32,160 nucleotides of DNA from a virus. The stretch covers positions 1 through 32,160 of the IMG/VR virus record IMGVR_UViG_3300042884_000649. One strand, given 5' to 3'. Both the position numbers and the translations under genes were made by a program. Shown here piece by piece: positions 13,493 to 22,166 of the stretch. Under the pieces are notes generated by a model. The model saw only the letters and a list, made by a program, of their open reading frames with translations, was not told where the DNA came from and did no database searches. Position 1 is the first letter of the stretch. Every line of letters begins with the position of its first letter.

Positions 13493-13815
13493 TTGCGTTT
13501 GAACATCGAGATGAGATTGTTCAAGATTACCTTGTGGTTCTCCATGACATACTGGATGACTTTCTCCCCGAAGAGGGTCGCCAGCGGCACCAGTATTTGC
13601 GAGGCCTCATTTAGGCCATAATTTAGACAGTAGGTGCTGGTCAGGTAGCCGCAAAAGACGCTAATTCCGATTACTGCGGTCCATTGAATCAAGGAAAGTG
13701 TGCGTTTCATGTATAGATCGTAGCTTATTTTTGCGAGCAGACCTACTCCAATGCTTAGAAGGTAGGTATTAACATGCGTCAATAATTCACCGAGATACTG
13801 TACGAGGTCTTTCAT
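13489..13815 (-). CDS. second holin-like membrane protein (108 aa)
   Basis: A 108-residue protein with hydrophobic segments at about 17-35 (TYLLSIGVGLLAKISYDLY), 42-62 (LIQWTAVIGISVFCGYLTST) and a weaker one at 73-90, ending with a basic FKRK tail. Size, topology and place directly before the other holin candidate suggest a holin or antiholin. Its 5' end overlaps the 40-residue gene by 29 bases in another frame. Confidence 0.7.
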   Translation of the reverse strand: MKDLVQYLGELLTHVNTYLLSIGVGLLAKISYDLYMKRTLSLIQWTAVIGISVFCGYLTSTYCLNYGLNEASQILVPLATLFGEKVIQYVMENHKVILNNLISMFKRK

Positions 13816-13909
13816 CTGGCTTTTCCGTTTTCAGTTTATGAAGCAGCGCCTTCTCGTAGCGCTTGAGCTTCTCCAAATAGACTCGTTTTTCCTCTCGTTT
13901 CTCCCTCAT
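13787..13909 (-). CDS. 40-residue charged hypothetical protein
   Basis: A 40-residue, very Lys/Arg/Glu-rich helical peptide (MREKREEKRVYLEKLKRYEK). Its ATG overlaps the TGA of the upstream 186-residue gene and its end overlaps the second holin gene. The continuous junctions suggest it is real, but it is short and could be just a translational bridge. No function can be assigned. Confidence 0.5.
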   Translation of the reverse strand: MREKREEKRVYLEKLKRYEKALLHKLKTEKPDERPRTVSR

Positions 13910-14466
13910 GGTATGAAATCAATTCGACGTTCCCCATAATAAGGACCGTTCACGCCGTTGTTACGCGAGAAATCATAGCCAAATGGCGCCCGGCGCTGCA
14001 AAGGCGAACGCTGAGGCCAGACGTTTGCGCTATATTCCGGGAAGAGGTTCGAGTTCGCGCAGAGGTAGTCGAACAGGAGCCCGCTATAATACTCCGCATT
14101 TGAGCGATAACGCACAATCATGTCCTTCATGGTGGCATCGCTCATCGGTGATGAATCCTCGCTGGTGCGCTGCACATAAGTTCCATTGTCCAGTTTGTAG
14201 ACTAATGAAGGCAAAACCTCCACCATTGTCCACCACAAGATAACCTTCTGGCAGTAGTCCACCACCAGCGTCTCGTAAACACCCGCAAGTGTGTCGTTTG
14301 CGATGTCATCTTTGAGCTTGTTATAAAGGACGGTCCCAAGCCAAGGTTGCAGGTACTTGTCCTGCGCCAGATATACGCTCGGATAAAGCAGACCGGAATC
14401 CACCGCTCCATTGACCTGTGTGTACTTTTTAATGTACACGTCCGAAATGAAAAGAATCTCTGCCAT
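13906..14466 (-). CDS. probable head-completion or connector protein (186 aa)
   Basis: A 186-residue protein: ILFISDVYIKKYTQVNGAVD at the N-terminus, then a helical middle (LQPWLGTVLYNKLKDDIAND; VDYCQKVILWWTMVEVLPS) and a Pro/Arg-rich C-terminus (PQRSPLQRRAPFGYDF). I recall proteins of this kind (DUF6712-like) beside structural genes in Bacteroidota phages, and the helical bundle resembles head-tail adaptors. It lies 11 bases after the portal gene. Assignment as a connector is inference from context. Confidence 0.6.
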   Translation of the reverse strand: MAEILFISDVYIKKYTQVNGAVDSGLLYPSVYLAQDKYLQPWLGTVLYNKLKDDIANDTLAGVYETLVVDYCQKVILWWTMVEVLPSLVYKLDNGTYVQRTSEDSSPMSDATMKDMIVRYRSNAEYYSGLLFDYLCANSNLFPEYSANVWPQRSPLQRRAPFGYDFSRNNGVNGPYYGERRIDFIP

Positions 14467-14477
14467 GTTGTTTAGTT

Positions 14478-16301
14478 TTAGCCGTATTTAAGTGAACCGC
14501 GTCCGGGTCTGTCGTTAGGCGCTACACCTTCGATGCCCTTCTTTTTTACGTAAGGTACATTACCGACCCTTTTATCGTTTGCCAATCCTTTATTGGGCAG
14601 GAACTTACCCTTCTCGCGTTTGCGGAAGTAGATTTGGCGTTTCCAATGATGATGGCAGAAGCATCCGCCGACATATTTGAACAAATCGTACTCCGATTTG
14701 CCTGCTGGAGCAAACTGTCCGTTCACGCCTGCATCGCTCATCAGTTGGATGTCCTCGTACCGGTAGACGGTTCCATTCTTTGACAAACCGACCATGTCAA
14801 TACAGAACTCTCGACTTTTGGTTTCGCCGTTCTCGCCGCGTGTGAGATTCTGGCTGTATGCGTACCGGAGCTTATATAATCCACGATCACCCCATGCGCT
14901 CTTCTTGTCTGGCTCAGCATAATCTTCGAGACTCTGCAGTTGATATTCTTGGAGGTTCTCACAAAATGCCCTCTCAACATCTGCATCGCGCAGCGCTTCA
15001 TCTTCGTGAACCAGCTCCCACTCGTCAAGATCAATTACCTCCCCGCAGTTCTTGAGGCGTTCACGCCAGTACTGCTCATCGTCTGATGTCATTTCAACAT
15101 CAGAGCTCAGATGGTACTTTTTTTTTTCGACCTCTGCGCTTAAAGGAACATCAACTGCTGGTTCTGGCGCTGGCTGGGTTTCCGGTACCACCGATGACTC
15201 GGTTGCCGTTGCCCCCTGCTCTGTCATGAGCGGAGTGTTTGGTATAATGGTGATTTCAATGCCCTCCACCTCATAATTCAGGACGGTTTCAAATCCCTTA
15301 GCCAGTTTGCGCTGCTTGGGTTCGATGACCTGCTTGGTGAATATCTCCAGACCGATGACCATCTCCTCTTTATTTGATCCAAAGCCACCCGCCCCGTCCC
15401 GGATACCAAAAATCAATGGCGTCGTGCAGCGATGTGCAAGCAGGACCTCTTGGCGTGAGGTATTGGTGAGATATTCGTATTGCTTGTCGGCATCCGATAG
15501 CGGGAAGCTTTTAATGTCTGGAGGCGTCGCTCCCGGTTCATTGAATGTAAAGAACGCCTTACCGCTGTTGCCTGCACCTCCCAGATGCCCTTGCATGTCT
15601 TGGCGCATCTTCCGGATGGCATCCTCGTCCAGTTGACCGTTAAAAAACGAAACAATCAAGCTCGGAAACATACCGTTCAAAATATTGGAGACGTGATAAA
15701 TGCCTATTTGCTTAGAGAGCTCGATGTAGTTAACCGCGCTAAAGTAGTCTGGCTTTGGATATACCTGCCCACTGCTGTAGTCAAAGCACCAGTAAACCTG
15801 CCGAGGTTCTTCTCGCGAGGTGTCCTTGTTGAATTTCGGCAAGAAGGTAGGCTTGTTCTTTTTCTTGCGAGTGTTGGCCCAGTCGTCGCTCTGATATATA
15901 CCAATTATCTCCTCGTCATCTCCTGTCACCGCAATCCTGCACTCCTCGTATGGCAAGTGGCGCAACTTGGCGATGCCCTTGCGGTCGACTGTATAAATCA
16001 CCTCGATATAATACCCACCGTACTTTTTAAGATCCGAAGCACAGCCTTCTCGGACTTCTTCGGTTATCAGAACGTCCACTCTTTCTTGATTTGTGCTTGC
16101 TTTGACTCCTTTTCCGGAAATCATGTCCGAGATGGAGATGCACAAAGCTCCGTGAATGGGAGATGACTCCGCAAGGTCGCGCAGGTAGTAGGGGAATAGG
16201 TTATCGGCTCCGGAGGTCACCCAGCCAGAACGGTCAACCTTTTCGGTGCTCAGGACTGGTGTGTATTCCGTGAGCTGGATGTTTAGGATGTTGTTAGCCA
16301 T
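14478..16301 (-). CDS. portal protein with extra C-terminal domain
   Basis: A 607-residue protein. Residues about 1-365 look like a PBSX/HK97-type portal, the dodecameric ring through which DNA enters the head: VTSGADNLFPYYLRDLAESS, SNILNGMFPSLIVSFFNGQL and AHRCTTPLIFGIRDGAGGFG. After a Pro/Glu-rich linker (about 370-400) a second region of about 200 residues contains WGDRGLYKLRYAY and a Cys/His/Trp cluster CFCHHHW at 547-553, followed by a basic tail. This end resembles a domain I recall on other structural proteins of Bacteroidota phages. It may be a separate head protein fused to the portal. ATG at 16301 overlaps the preceding gene by 8 bases. Confidence 0.85.
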   Translation of the reverse strand: MANNILNIQLTEYTPVLSTEKVDRSGWVTSGADNLFPYYLRDLAESSPIHGALCISISDMISGKGVKASTNQERVDVLITEEVREGCASDLKKYGGYYIEVIYTVDRKGIAKLRHLPYEECRIAVTGDDEEIIGIYQSDDWANTRKKKNKPTFLPKFNKDTSREEPRQVYWCFDYSSGQVYPKPDYFSAVNYIELSKQIGIYHVSNILNGMFPSLIVSFFNGQLDEDAIRKMRQDMQGHLGGAGNSGKAFFTFNEPGATPPDIKSFPLSDADKQYEYLTNTSRQEVLLAHRCTTPLIFGIRDGAGGFGSNKEEMVIGLEIFTKQVIEPKQRKLAKGFETVLNYEVEGIEITIIPNTPLMTEQGATATESSVVPETQPAPEPAVDVPLSAEVEKKKYHLSSDVEMTSDDEQYWRERLKNCGEVIDLDEWELVHEDEALRDADVERAFCENLQEYQLQSLEDYAEPDKKSAWGDRGLYKLRYAYSQNLTRGENGETKSREFCIDMVGLSKNGTVYRYEDIQLMSDAGVNGQFAPAGKSEYDLFKYVGGCFCHHHWKRQIYFRKREKGKFLPNKGLANDKRVGNVPYVKKKGIEGVAPNDRPGRGSLKYG

Positions 16302-16683
16302 TGAAGATGATGTCGTTGTTGATTGTTATATCAGGTACGTCGTAGAACGTGTCGCCGTTGCTCAATGTTGCCAAGCCAATCTCGCAAATACCAACCACAC
16401 TCGCGTCCGTTGGATTCACGTTCACCGCGCTGTTTTGACCGTAAACGGTGTAACGATAGCGTCCGGGTAGCGTAAGTCCAGTGGTGTCGATCAGCGCGTG
16501 TGTAATCCGCTGAGACTCGTCCACGACATTCAGCACTTGTGCCAAATATACACCAGAGGCGCTGTTTTCGTCGTGCCGAAGTATAAACAGGTAGTGCGTG
16601 AACGGTGTCGGGAAGTACTGACGGGCCTCGTCAAGCGTCAGGTAGAGCGCTTGATTCATCTGGTTCGTGTTGAGATATATCAT
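16294..16683 (-). CDS. structural-module hypothetical protein (129 aa)
   Basis: A 129-residue beta-rich protein (NQALYLTLDEARQYFPTPFT; LPGRYRYTVYGQNSAVNVNP). The pattern of an N-terminal TLDE, a middle HYLFIL, and YRYTVYGQNSA is one I recall from small proteins beside portals in Bacteroidota phages; its role is not known to me. It could be a head decoration or connector subunit. It follows the terminator at 16705-16728 and overlaps the portal gene by 8 bases, so it begins a sub-operon. Confidence 0.68.
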   Translation of the reverse strand: MIYLNTNQMNQALYLTLDEARQYFPTPFTHYLFILRHDENSASGVYLAQVLNVVDESQRITHALIDTTGLTLPGRYRYTVYGQNSAVNVNPTDASVVGICEIGLATLSNGDTFYDVPDITINNDIIFNG

Positions 16684-16699
16684 GCAGTTGGTTTTTAAT

Positions 16700-16728
16700 A
16701 AAAAGAGGCGTGACCTTCGTCACGCCTC
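16700..16728 (-). terminator. terminator after the major tail protein candidate gene
   Basis: A perfect 10-bp stem (GAGGCGTGAC and its complement at 16705-16714 / 16719-16728) with a 4-base loop is followed leftward by TTTTTATT. It lies between the 186-residue and 129-residue genes and would limit read-through from the capsid block into the portal/lysis block. Confidence 0.88.
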
Positions 16729-16765
16729 CCACCCTAAAATCAATTCAGACATCTATAACACAAGA

Positions 16766-17326
16766 TTAAGCGTACGCAGGATCGACTACGATGTCGGGAG
16801 TGAAGTTCGAGAACGGCGTGTCCCCAGCACTGTATGGCTCAAGGAAGAGCGGCTGCGTTGGCTCCTCAGCGGTGAGGGTCAATGTATAACCATTCAAGTC
16901 TCCTTTTGCCTTACCGCTTTGGTATGTACCCGCAGTCAAGAAGCATCCGTCGGTAGTTCCGCACATCATGATTTGATCGTCATACAAACGCACAAAAACT
17001 GCAACCTTAGCTTTTGAAAGGTTCTCGAGTTCCTTGCGCTTGTCGTTATCCAGCTTACCAAGAGTTAACTCGACAGCTTGTACAAAGTACAGCGTCCCGT
17101 TCTCGAGGTTTGCGGTTGGTGTGATTGTTACAGCACCGGTGTTACGGTTCGGCTGGTAGCGGAATACAGTCACAGGTGAAGCCACCGTGAAAGCTGTAAT
17201 TATGCCGTCAGCATCTTGCGTTACACCAGCAGAAAAGGCGTTCCAAGGTGCAATGAAGATTTCCTTCACGCCACCTACACCTTCATTACAGTCGAGCAAA
17301 AAGCCCGCAGAAAGGACACAAGCCAT
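16766..17326 (-). CDS. major tail (tube) protein candidate
   Basis: A 186-residue beta-rich protein starting MACVLSAGFLLDCNEGVGGV. Size and composition fit a siphovirus tail-tube subunit, and a leading MAC-L-AGF-DC-GVGGVKE pattern is one I associate with Bacteroidota phage structural genes next to the capsid. It is flanked by two strong hairpin terminators (17359-17374 and 16705-16728), as expected for a highly expressed, separately controlled structural gene. A capsid decoration protein is the main alternative. Confidence 0.62.
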   Translation of the reverse strand: MACVLSAGFLLDCNEGVGGVKEIFIAPWNAFSAGVTQDADGIITAFTVASPVTVFRYQPNRNTGAVTITPTANLENGTLYFVQAVELTLGKLDNDKRKELENLSKAKVAVFVRLYDDQIMMCGTTDGCFLTAGTYQSGKAKGDLNGYTLTLTAEEPTQPLFLEPYSAGDTPFSNFTPDIVVDPAYA

Positions 17327-17351
17327 TGGTTATCAGTGTTTTAAGTTAGTT

Positions 17352-17374
17352 AAAAAGCAGGGGCCGAAGCCCCT
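17352..17374 (-). terminator. terminator after the major capsid gene
   Basis: A 6-bp GC stem (AGGGGC and its complement, 17359-17364 / 17369-17374) with a UUCG loop on the leftward transcript, followed after two bases by TTTTT. It lies in the gap between the capsid gene and the tail protein candidate. Confidence 0.85.
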
Positions 17375-17384
17375 ACTGTGAATA

Positions 17385-18290
17385 TTAGAACCACGTGCTG
17401 TATGCTACGATGTCTTGACCTACGCCGTACTGGGTAGCGGCGAAGAACTTAATCGAGAAGCGAACAGTCTCGTCAGCCCATTGGCGCATGTCTACAACCT
17501 GCAGGCTGTTCCAGTCGCTTACGAGGTTTGTACCAAACCACAAGTTCGAAGGCTGAGCCATAATCATTGTGCTGGCTGGCATGCCCGGACATACAGCGAT
17601 GTTGTACAGACCCATGAAGCTCTTCTGAACTTCCGGACCAGCATAAGTGTACCATCCGTTACCTGCTGCAGCGTTTGCGTACATATAAGCCTCCCACACG
17701 TCGTTCGACATGTAGATCAGTGGCTTTTCGCTGGCCTTTTTCAATGCTAATGGAGCAGCAGCAATCAAGGCTTGGATCTTTGCAAAAACGTTACTTGAGT
17801 CGATAGCTACCGGACTCGATACGAAGTTGATGTCTCCATCTGCGTCGTTACCAATCTGCGTCAGCAAACCTGCGTACTCGCCAGCGGTTGCACCGTTACC
17901 GGTCCAGATCAAGTTCTCGTTGTTCTGAGCAATTCCAGCAAGCATTGTGCTGATTATGCCATCAGTAAGAGCGGCGCCAAGAGTGCCGTTCTGCACATCT
18001 TTTGCTTCCCAAGAGTCGTTAAACTCGTTGATGCAGATATCCTGTTGGAACTGCAGCTTCTTGAGCTCGATGATGCGCTCGGTTAAGTTGATCGTTCCAG
18101 TTGGAGTGAAAGCGCAAGTCGCGTTAGCAAAGGTCACGTTGTCAGCGATGCGCTTCACAACAGCTTTGTACTCGATGTTCTCTTTCACGGTGATTTGCTG
18201 CAGCGTGTCGTTCGCATAGAATGCAGCCTTAATGTACTCCCCGGCGAATTTACCGGCGTAAGTCGTGGTGTTGTTTACAGTTGTTGGCAT
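17385..18290 (-). CDS. major capsid protein
   Basis: A 301-residue HK97-fold capsid candidate. Landmarks: an N-terminal Thr/Asn-rich arm, TINLTERIIELKKLQFQQDI, the segment EFNDSWEAKD, YMSNDVWEAYMYANAA (a typical capsid surface segment), VCPGMPASTMIMAQPSNLWF and a C-terminal GQDIVAYSTWF. Size is normal. It follows the scaffold gene by 2 bases and the protease gene is upstream, giving the standard protease-scaffold-capsid order, and is followed by a strong terminator. An A-rich leader without a Shine-Dalgarno site fits a Bacteroidota host. Confidence 0.93.
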   Translation of the reverse strand: MPTTVNNTTTYAGKFAGEYIKAAFYANDTLQQITVKENIEYKAVVKRIADNVTFANATCAFTPTGTINLTERIIELKKLQFQQDICINEFNDSWEAKDVQNGTLGAALTDGIISTMLAGIAQNNENLIWTGNGATAGEYAGLLTQIGNDADGDINFVSSPVAIDSSNVFAKIQALIAAAPLALKKASEKPLIYMSNDVWEAYMYANAAAGNGWYTYAGPEVQKSFMGLYNIAVCPGMPASTMIMAQPSNLWFGTNLVSDWNSLQVVDMRQWADETVRFSIKFFAATQYGVGQDIVAYSTWF

Positions 18291-18292
18291 TT

Positions 18293-18922
18293 TTAATTCT
18301 TGTTTTGTAGGTTGTATTCAATGCGTTCTTGCATGGTCATGCGGTGGAACGGCTTAACACTTGGGTTTGATTGCTTTTGGTTTCGAGAAAGATTCACCTC
18401 ATTGCTCTTCTCCTTTACAGAAGGAGCTGCGGCGCTTGACTTAATCTCAGAGAGTTCAGTCTTTACAGCGCTGAGCTCAGTGGATTTATTCATGTTATCA
18501 GCCTCAGACTTTGCAAGTTTGCTCAGCAACTCTTGGTTCTGGCCTTCCAAAGCGGCCACACGTGAGCTCAAGCTCTCGATTGTGGTGATTAAGTCAGCAG
18601 TTGACATCTCCTCTTCGACTTCAACTTCGACTTCGACCTCTTTGATTTCTGCAATCTTAGAATCTTCGCCGACGATGATCATGCGACCATCTTCGAGAGT
18701 GTACTCACCTGCCATAAGTGGGGTAGAGGTACCGCTTTCATCTTTTGTGTATACGTCGACACCCATTGTCCATTCCGGAGCGCTGGTGAAAATCACCGTG
18801 CCGTCGGCCAGCATACCTTCAATCTCAAGTGCCACCTCTTCTTCTTCGAGGAATATCTTCTTGGGGTCGATGCTAAACTGATGGAAGATGTCGCGAACTT
18901 TTTGTGCAATTGTTCCCTTCAT
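18293..18922 (-). CDS. capsid scaffolding protein candidate
   Basis: A 209-residue protein. The N-terminal half is beta-rich (IEGMLADGTVIFTSAPEWTM), then an acidic Glu-Val run (EVEVEVEVEEE, about 97-107), a coiled coil of about 60 residues (LITTIESLSSRVAALEGQNQ) and a flexible basic C-terminus (SNPSVKPFHRMTMQERIEYN). Acidic and coiled-coil middle with a short basic C-terminal helix is the hallmark of scaffolds that bind the capsid and are removed by the protease. Located between the protease and the capsid genes. Confidence 0.82.
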   Translation of the reverse strand: MKGTIAQKVRDIFHQFSIDPKKIFLEEEEVALEIEGMLADGTVIFTSAPEWTMGVDVYTKDESGTSTPLMAGEYTLEDGRMIIVGEDSKIAEIKEVEVEVEVEEEMSTADLITTIESLSSRVAALEGQNQELLSKLAKSEADNMNKSTELSAVKTELSEIKSSAAAPSVKEKSNEVNLSRNQKQSNPSVKPFHRMTMQERIEYNLQNKN

Positions 18923-18991
18923 TTTTTATCGTTTGAATAATTGACTCCATCTTCATAACTTTCACCATCAAGTTGCAAAAGCGTGACACTT

Positions 18992-19570
18992 TTATTCACT
19001 CAGCGCTTCCATAAGGGCTTTAATGAAAAGGTCGTCAGTCTGATCACTTAGCTCCGTTACCATGTGGTCAAAGATGCCCTCAATCGAGAAGCCTTTCACC
19101 TTGCCAAGTTTGACCTCGTTCCATAGCTCGTCGTTCTGGACATAGCTGCCGACAAGCCATGTGCCCACCGGGACGTCAATGCCCAAGGCAACACTCTTGT
19201 CCTGCTCGCTTTCCTTATACCAAGTTTCGACAACCGTACATCCGGTGACCGACATGCGGTGCTCCAGCGTGTGGTTGTGGTGGAGGTTCTTTAGCATGAA
19301 CTGGTGCGCACACTTGTACACGGTTTCCTTATCGAAGTAGATGTAGAACTCCTCGCCTGTCTGTTTGTCGATGCGCAGGATGTATTTCTCCGGGATGAGT
19401 GCGGGACCATAAAGCATCCGTCGCTCCTCGTTGATGGCGCTGAGTTTAATCTCACTCAAGGCTACCCAGTTGGTTTCGATTGCGGGGAACTCGACGAGGC
19501 TGATTGCCTGCACGCCGAGGCGCATCTCATCGTCAACGACGCACTTTAGAACTTTTTTTTTCGTTTCCAT
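18992..19570 (-). CDS. XkdF-like prohead protease
   Basis: A 192-residue protein of the XkdF-type serine protease family. Landmarks: LGVQAISLVEFPAIETNWVA (near 18-37), YGPALIPEKYILRID, VYKCAHQFMLKNLHHNHTLE with conserved His, VTGCTVVETWYKES and LGKVKGFSIEGIF at the end. It would trim scaffold and capsid during head maturation. Position directly upstream of scaffold and capsid supports this. Unlike many relatives, it lacks a C-terminal Cys/His-type extension; a similar one is instead attached to the portal. ATG at 19570. Confidence 0.88.
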   Translation of the reverse strand: METKKKVLKCVVDDEMRLGVQAISLVEFPAIETNWVALSEIKLSAINEERRMLYGPALIPEKYILRIDKQTGEEFYIYFDKETVYKCAHQFMLKNLHHNHTLEHRMSVTGCTVVETWYKESEQDKSVALGIDVPVGTWLVGSYVQNDELWNEVKLGKVKGFSIEGIFDHMVTELSDQTDDLFIKALMEALSE

Positions 19571-19635
19571 TTCTGTTTTTTGGTTATATTAGCGGCTCAT
19601 GATTCATACATTTGTTTTTGGAGAAGGTTTAAGGG

Positions 19636-19660
19636 GCGCCTCAACGGAGGCGCTTTTTTT
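19636..19660 (+). terminator. hairpin with T-tract on the plus strand
   Basis: A 7-bp GC stem (GCGCCTC and its complement, 19636-19642 / 19647-19653) with AACG loop is followed by seven T on the plus strand. All neighbouring genes run leftward, so this terminator would stop a rightward transcript, or act as a protective hairpin at the 3' end of the tape-measure mRNA, for which it lacks a T-tract. Confidence 0.6.
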
Positions 19661-22166
19661 ATAACCTCGCCAGCTCCTCAACACGTGCTCTCGCCTCACT
19701 CGCCTTCTCAACGTCTCCCGACAAAACATAAGCACGAGGCAACTGCTGCTCAGATCTTTTATTCAAAAAGTCCAGAACCAGTGGGTTGAATCCGGGAGTA
19801 GATGAACCGGTATCTTCACTACCTCCACCGCCTCCATCGATGCTTGGAAGGTCAGTGCTCGAAGGAGGCTGAGTGCTTTCGAACTGAGTAGCTTTGATTT
19901 GCTTAACCTGTGCAATACCACTGGCAGCAACTGCTGCCGCTGCAATACCCGCTCGAATTACACTGGTAGGGTCTCCAACGATGAGCTGTGAACCGAATGC
20001 CGCTGCAGCGCTGGCTGTGGTGTTGACAATGGTTTGTGCAATTTGCAGTCTTTTGTTCTGTTCAAATACTCTTTTTTGCTCAGCTTCTAAAGCATTCCTT
20101 CTTTTGATAAGTTCGGCACGTTGCTGAGTTGTCCGGGCTCCCTCAATCTCTTTATCAAGGTCTGTGAGACGTCGACCCAGCTCATCCGCTTTTGATTGGT
20201 TTAAGGAGCTTAAAATATTTAGAGCATCTCCAGCAGCCTTTGCCCATTGGTCGACTGTGTCTAGCGCTTCTTGGATCCGTCGCTGCTTGACCTTGTCAGT
20301 GTACTCCTGTTCGACGGCTTCCACATCCAAACCATACTTTTTAGCAAGTGCAATGCGGGCATCGTAGTCGGTCTTAAGCGCAAGCAGGTCCGCATCCAGC
20401 GCTTGTTGACGCTGGGACTTCCCGGATTGCTCAACCATAAAGACTGCCTCGTTGCGGGCCTTGGTCTTTTCAATCTCCTCCTGCGCATATTTGGCAACTA
20501 TTGCCGCCTTGTCCTTTTCAAATTGGGCGGTTAAAGCAGTTGTATCTTGGCCCGCTGCCTCAAGTAATGTTTTCTTTTCGAAGTAAACCTCCTGTATGGC
20601 GTCGATTTCACTCTGCTGAGCGCCGCGTTGGATGGCCTCATTCTCCGCAATCAAAGCATCCAGTTCGGCTTGCTGCTCTTCCTTTGCCTGTTTGCTTAGG
20701 TTAATTGCCTCCTTTGCGTACCGGTCACGGATTGCCTGCTCCTCTTTTGCCTGCAGTTCGACGATTTGTGTGGTGTCGACCTTGGCATCCTCTGCCTGTT
20801 TTTTGAGTTTTGCGTACTTTTCGGCAGCGGCATCCAGCTCTTTTTGCTGTGCGGTCTTGTTTAAGTCCTCGAGTGCCTTCTGGCTTTCTCCAATAGCGTC
20901 CAGTACAGCTTGACGATCTTCGGCTTCTTTCTCTCGGCGTGCCTTAGCTGCGTCGGCAGAGGCTTGGGCGGTTGCTTTGTCTGCGTCCGCGAAGCCTTGT
21001 CGGAGTTTACCTATTCGACTTGCAAAGACCTCACCCAGTTTGTCAAGGTCCTCCTCAGTGGCTCCTAGGTCTTTTAACTCCTGTTCCCGCTTGACATACT
21101 CGGCAGTGAGGTCAGCTTCGGCACGTGCCCGATCGTCAAGGTTGCGCAAGCTGAATTCCGTCTCGAGGTCAATCCGCTTCTGGTTCAATGCGTTAATGCG
21201 CTCCTGCTTTAGAATCTCCCGGTCGATTTCCTGCGTGCGATATCGGTCTCGAAGGTCTGCAAGTTCCTTCTCTTGATCTTCACTGATTCCAATATATGAG
21301 CTCTGCAGATTCACGAGGCGGTCAATCTTGGCCTGCGTGTCAGATAAGTCTGCAGCATTGGATTGCAACTTAAGCTGCGTCAGCTTTCTATTATCGTCCG
21401 CAGCCTGTGTGTACGCCAGACGCTCGGCATCCTTTCGCCTTGCGGTAGCTTTATCCTGTTCTTCGTTGAGTTTCTGGACATCTTCCCGCTCGGAGTCGAT
21501 AAAGGCTTTAACCGCAAGCCCAATGGCAATGATGGCAGCAGCTATCGCAAATATTGGATTAGCTTTAAGTGCTTGACCTAAACCTTGAAAACCAGTTTTA
21601 AGACCCTTCACGCCATCTATCAGTCCCTTGAAAGAGAAGTTCTTAATATTACCCGCAAGGTTCCGGATGTCTTGATTCAATCCATCGAAGTCGAGATTCT
21701 TGAGCCTGTCTGAAAGACCACCTGTAATTAATTGCAAGTTCTCCAGCGGTGGTCCAGCATTTTGGCCAGCACTCTCAGCTATATCTTTGAGTTGATCGTT
21801 GACTTCCCCCAAACGCTGTGTGAGCTGCGTGTACTTTTCAACTCCAAGAGCCTCTTGTCCTTCAAGAAGAGCCTTGCGAAGCTCGCGCTGCTCCTGTTTA
21901 AGGTTTGCGGTTTTGGGAACGAGGTCGGCAATGTTCCCGCCCAGCTTCTTATACTGCTCCGAGAGCTCCTTGTACTGGTCGCTCTTGGTGTCCATTCCCT
22001 GCAGCTGTGTTCGCAGCTTGGCAAGTTCCTCGGTGACATCCTGCGTTCCGGAGGCGACCTTCTTCTCCGCTGCCGCAATGTCGTCCAGTCCTTTTGCTAC
22101 TCCATCGAGAACGTCAATCGTGCCGTCCGCTTTGGTTTCGAGTTCAATCACATATTTTTTAGCCAT
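19659..22166 (-). CDS. tape measure protein
   Basis: An 835-residue protein that sets tail length. Most of it is heptad-rich coiled coil (about 1-170 and 220-690) with many Lys/Glu/Gln/Ala residues. A hydrophobic segment near 205-225 (NPIFAIAAAIIAIGLAVKAF) and an Ala-rich segment near 730-770 (QTIVNTTASAAAAFGSQLIV) follow the usual pattern. The C-terminus has a Ser/Gly linker and a final charged helix. At about 0.15 nm per residue, family rules suggest a tail near 125 nm. It is the last tail gene in the transcription direction; normally tail-tip genes follow it. Confidence 0.93.
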   Translation of the reverse strand: MAKKYVIELETKADGTIDVLDGVAKGLDDIAAAEKKVASGTQDVTEELAKLRTQLQGMDTKSDQYKELSEQYKKLGGNIADLVPKTANLKQEQRELRKALLEGQEALGVEKYTQLTQRLGEVNDQLKDIAESAGQNAGPPLENLQLITGGLSDRLKNLDFDGLNQDIRNLAGNIKNFSFKGLIDGVKGLKTGFQGLGQALKANPIFAIAAAIIAIGLAVKAFIDSEREDVQKLNEEQDKATARRKDAERLAYTQAADDNRKLTQLKLQSNAADLSDTQAKIDRLVNLQSSYIGISEDQEKELADLRDRYRTQEIDREILKQERINALNQKRIDLETEFSLRNLDDRARAEADLTAEYVKREQELKDLGATEEDLDKLGEVFASRIGKLRQGFADADKATAQASADAAKARREKEAEDRQAVLDAIGESQKALEDLNKTAQQKELDAAAEKYAKLKKQAEDAKVDTTQIVELQAKEEQAIRDRYAKEAINLSKQAKEEQQAELDALIAENEAIQRGAQQSEIDAIQEVYFEKKTLLEAAGQDTTALTAQFEKDKAAIVAKYAQEEIEKTKARNEAVFMVEQSGKSQRQQALDADLLALKTDYDARIALAKKYGLDVEAVEQEYTDKVKQRRIQEALDTVDQWAKAAGDALNILSSLNQSKADELGRRLTDLDKEIEGARTTQQRAELIKRRNALEAEQKRVFEQNKRLQIAQTIVNTTASAAAAFGSQLIVGDPTSVIRAGIAAAAVAASGIAQVKQIKATQFESTQPPSSTDLPSIDGGGGGSEDTGSSTPGFNPLVLDFLNKRSEQQLPRAYVLSGDVEKASEARARVEELARL

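Noticed and set aside
16541-16548. TATATTTG on the minus strand
   Set aside because: Matches the -7 consensus, but no TTG at 19-21 bases upstream, and it lies inside a coding gene far from any start.
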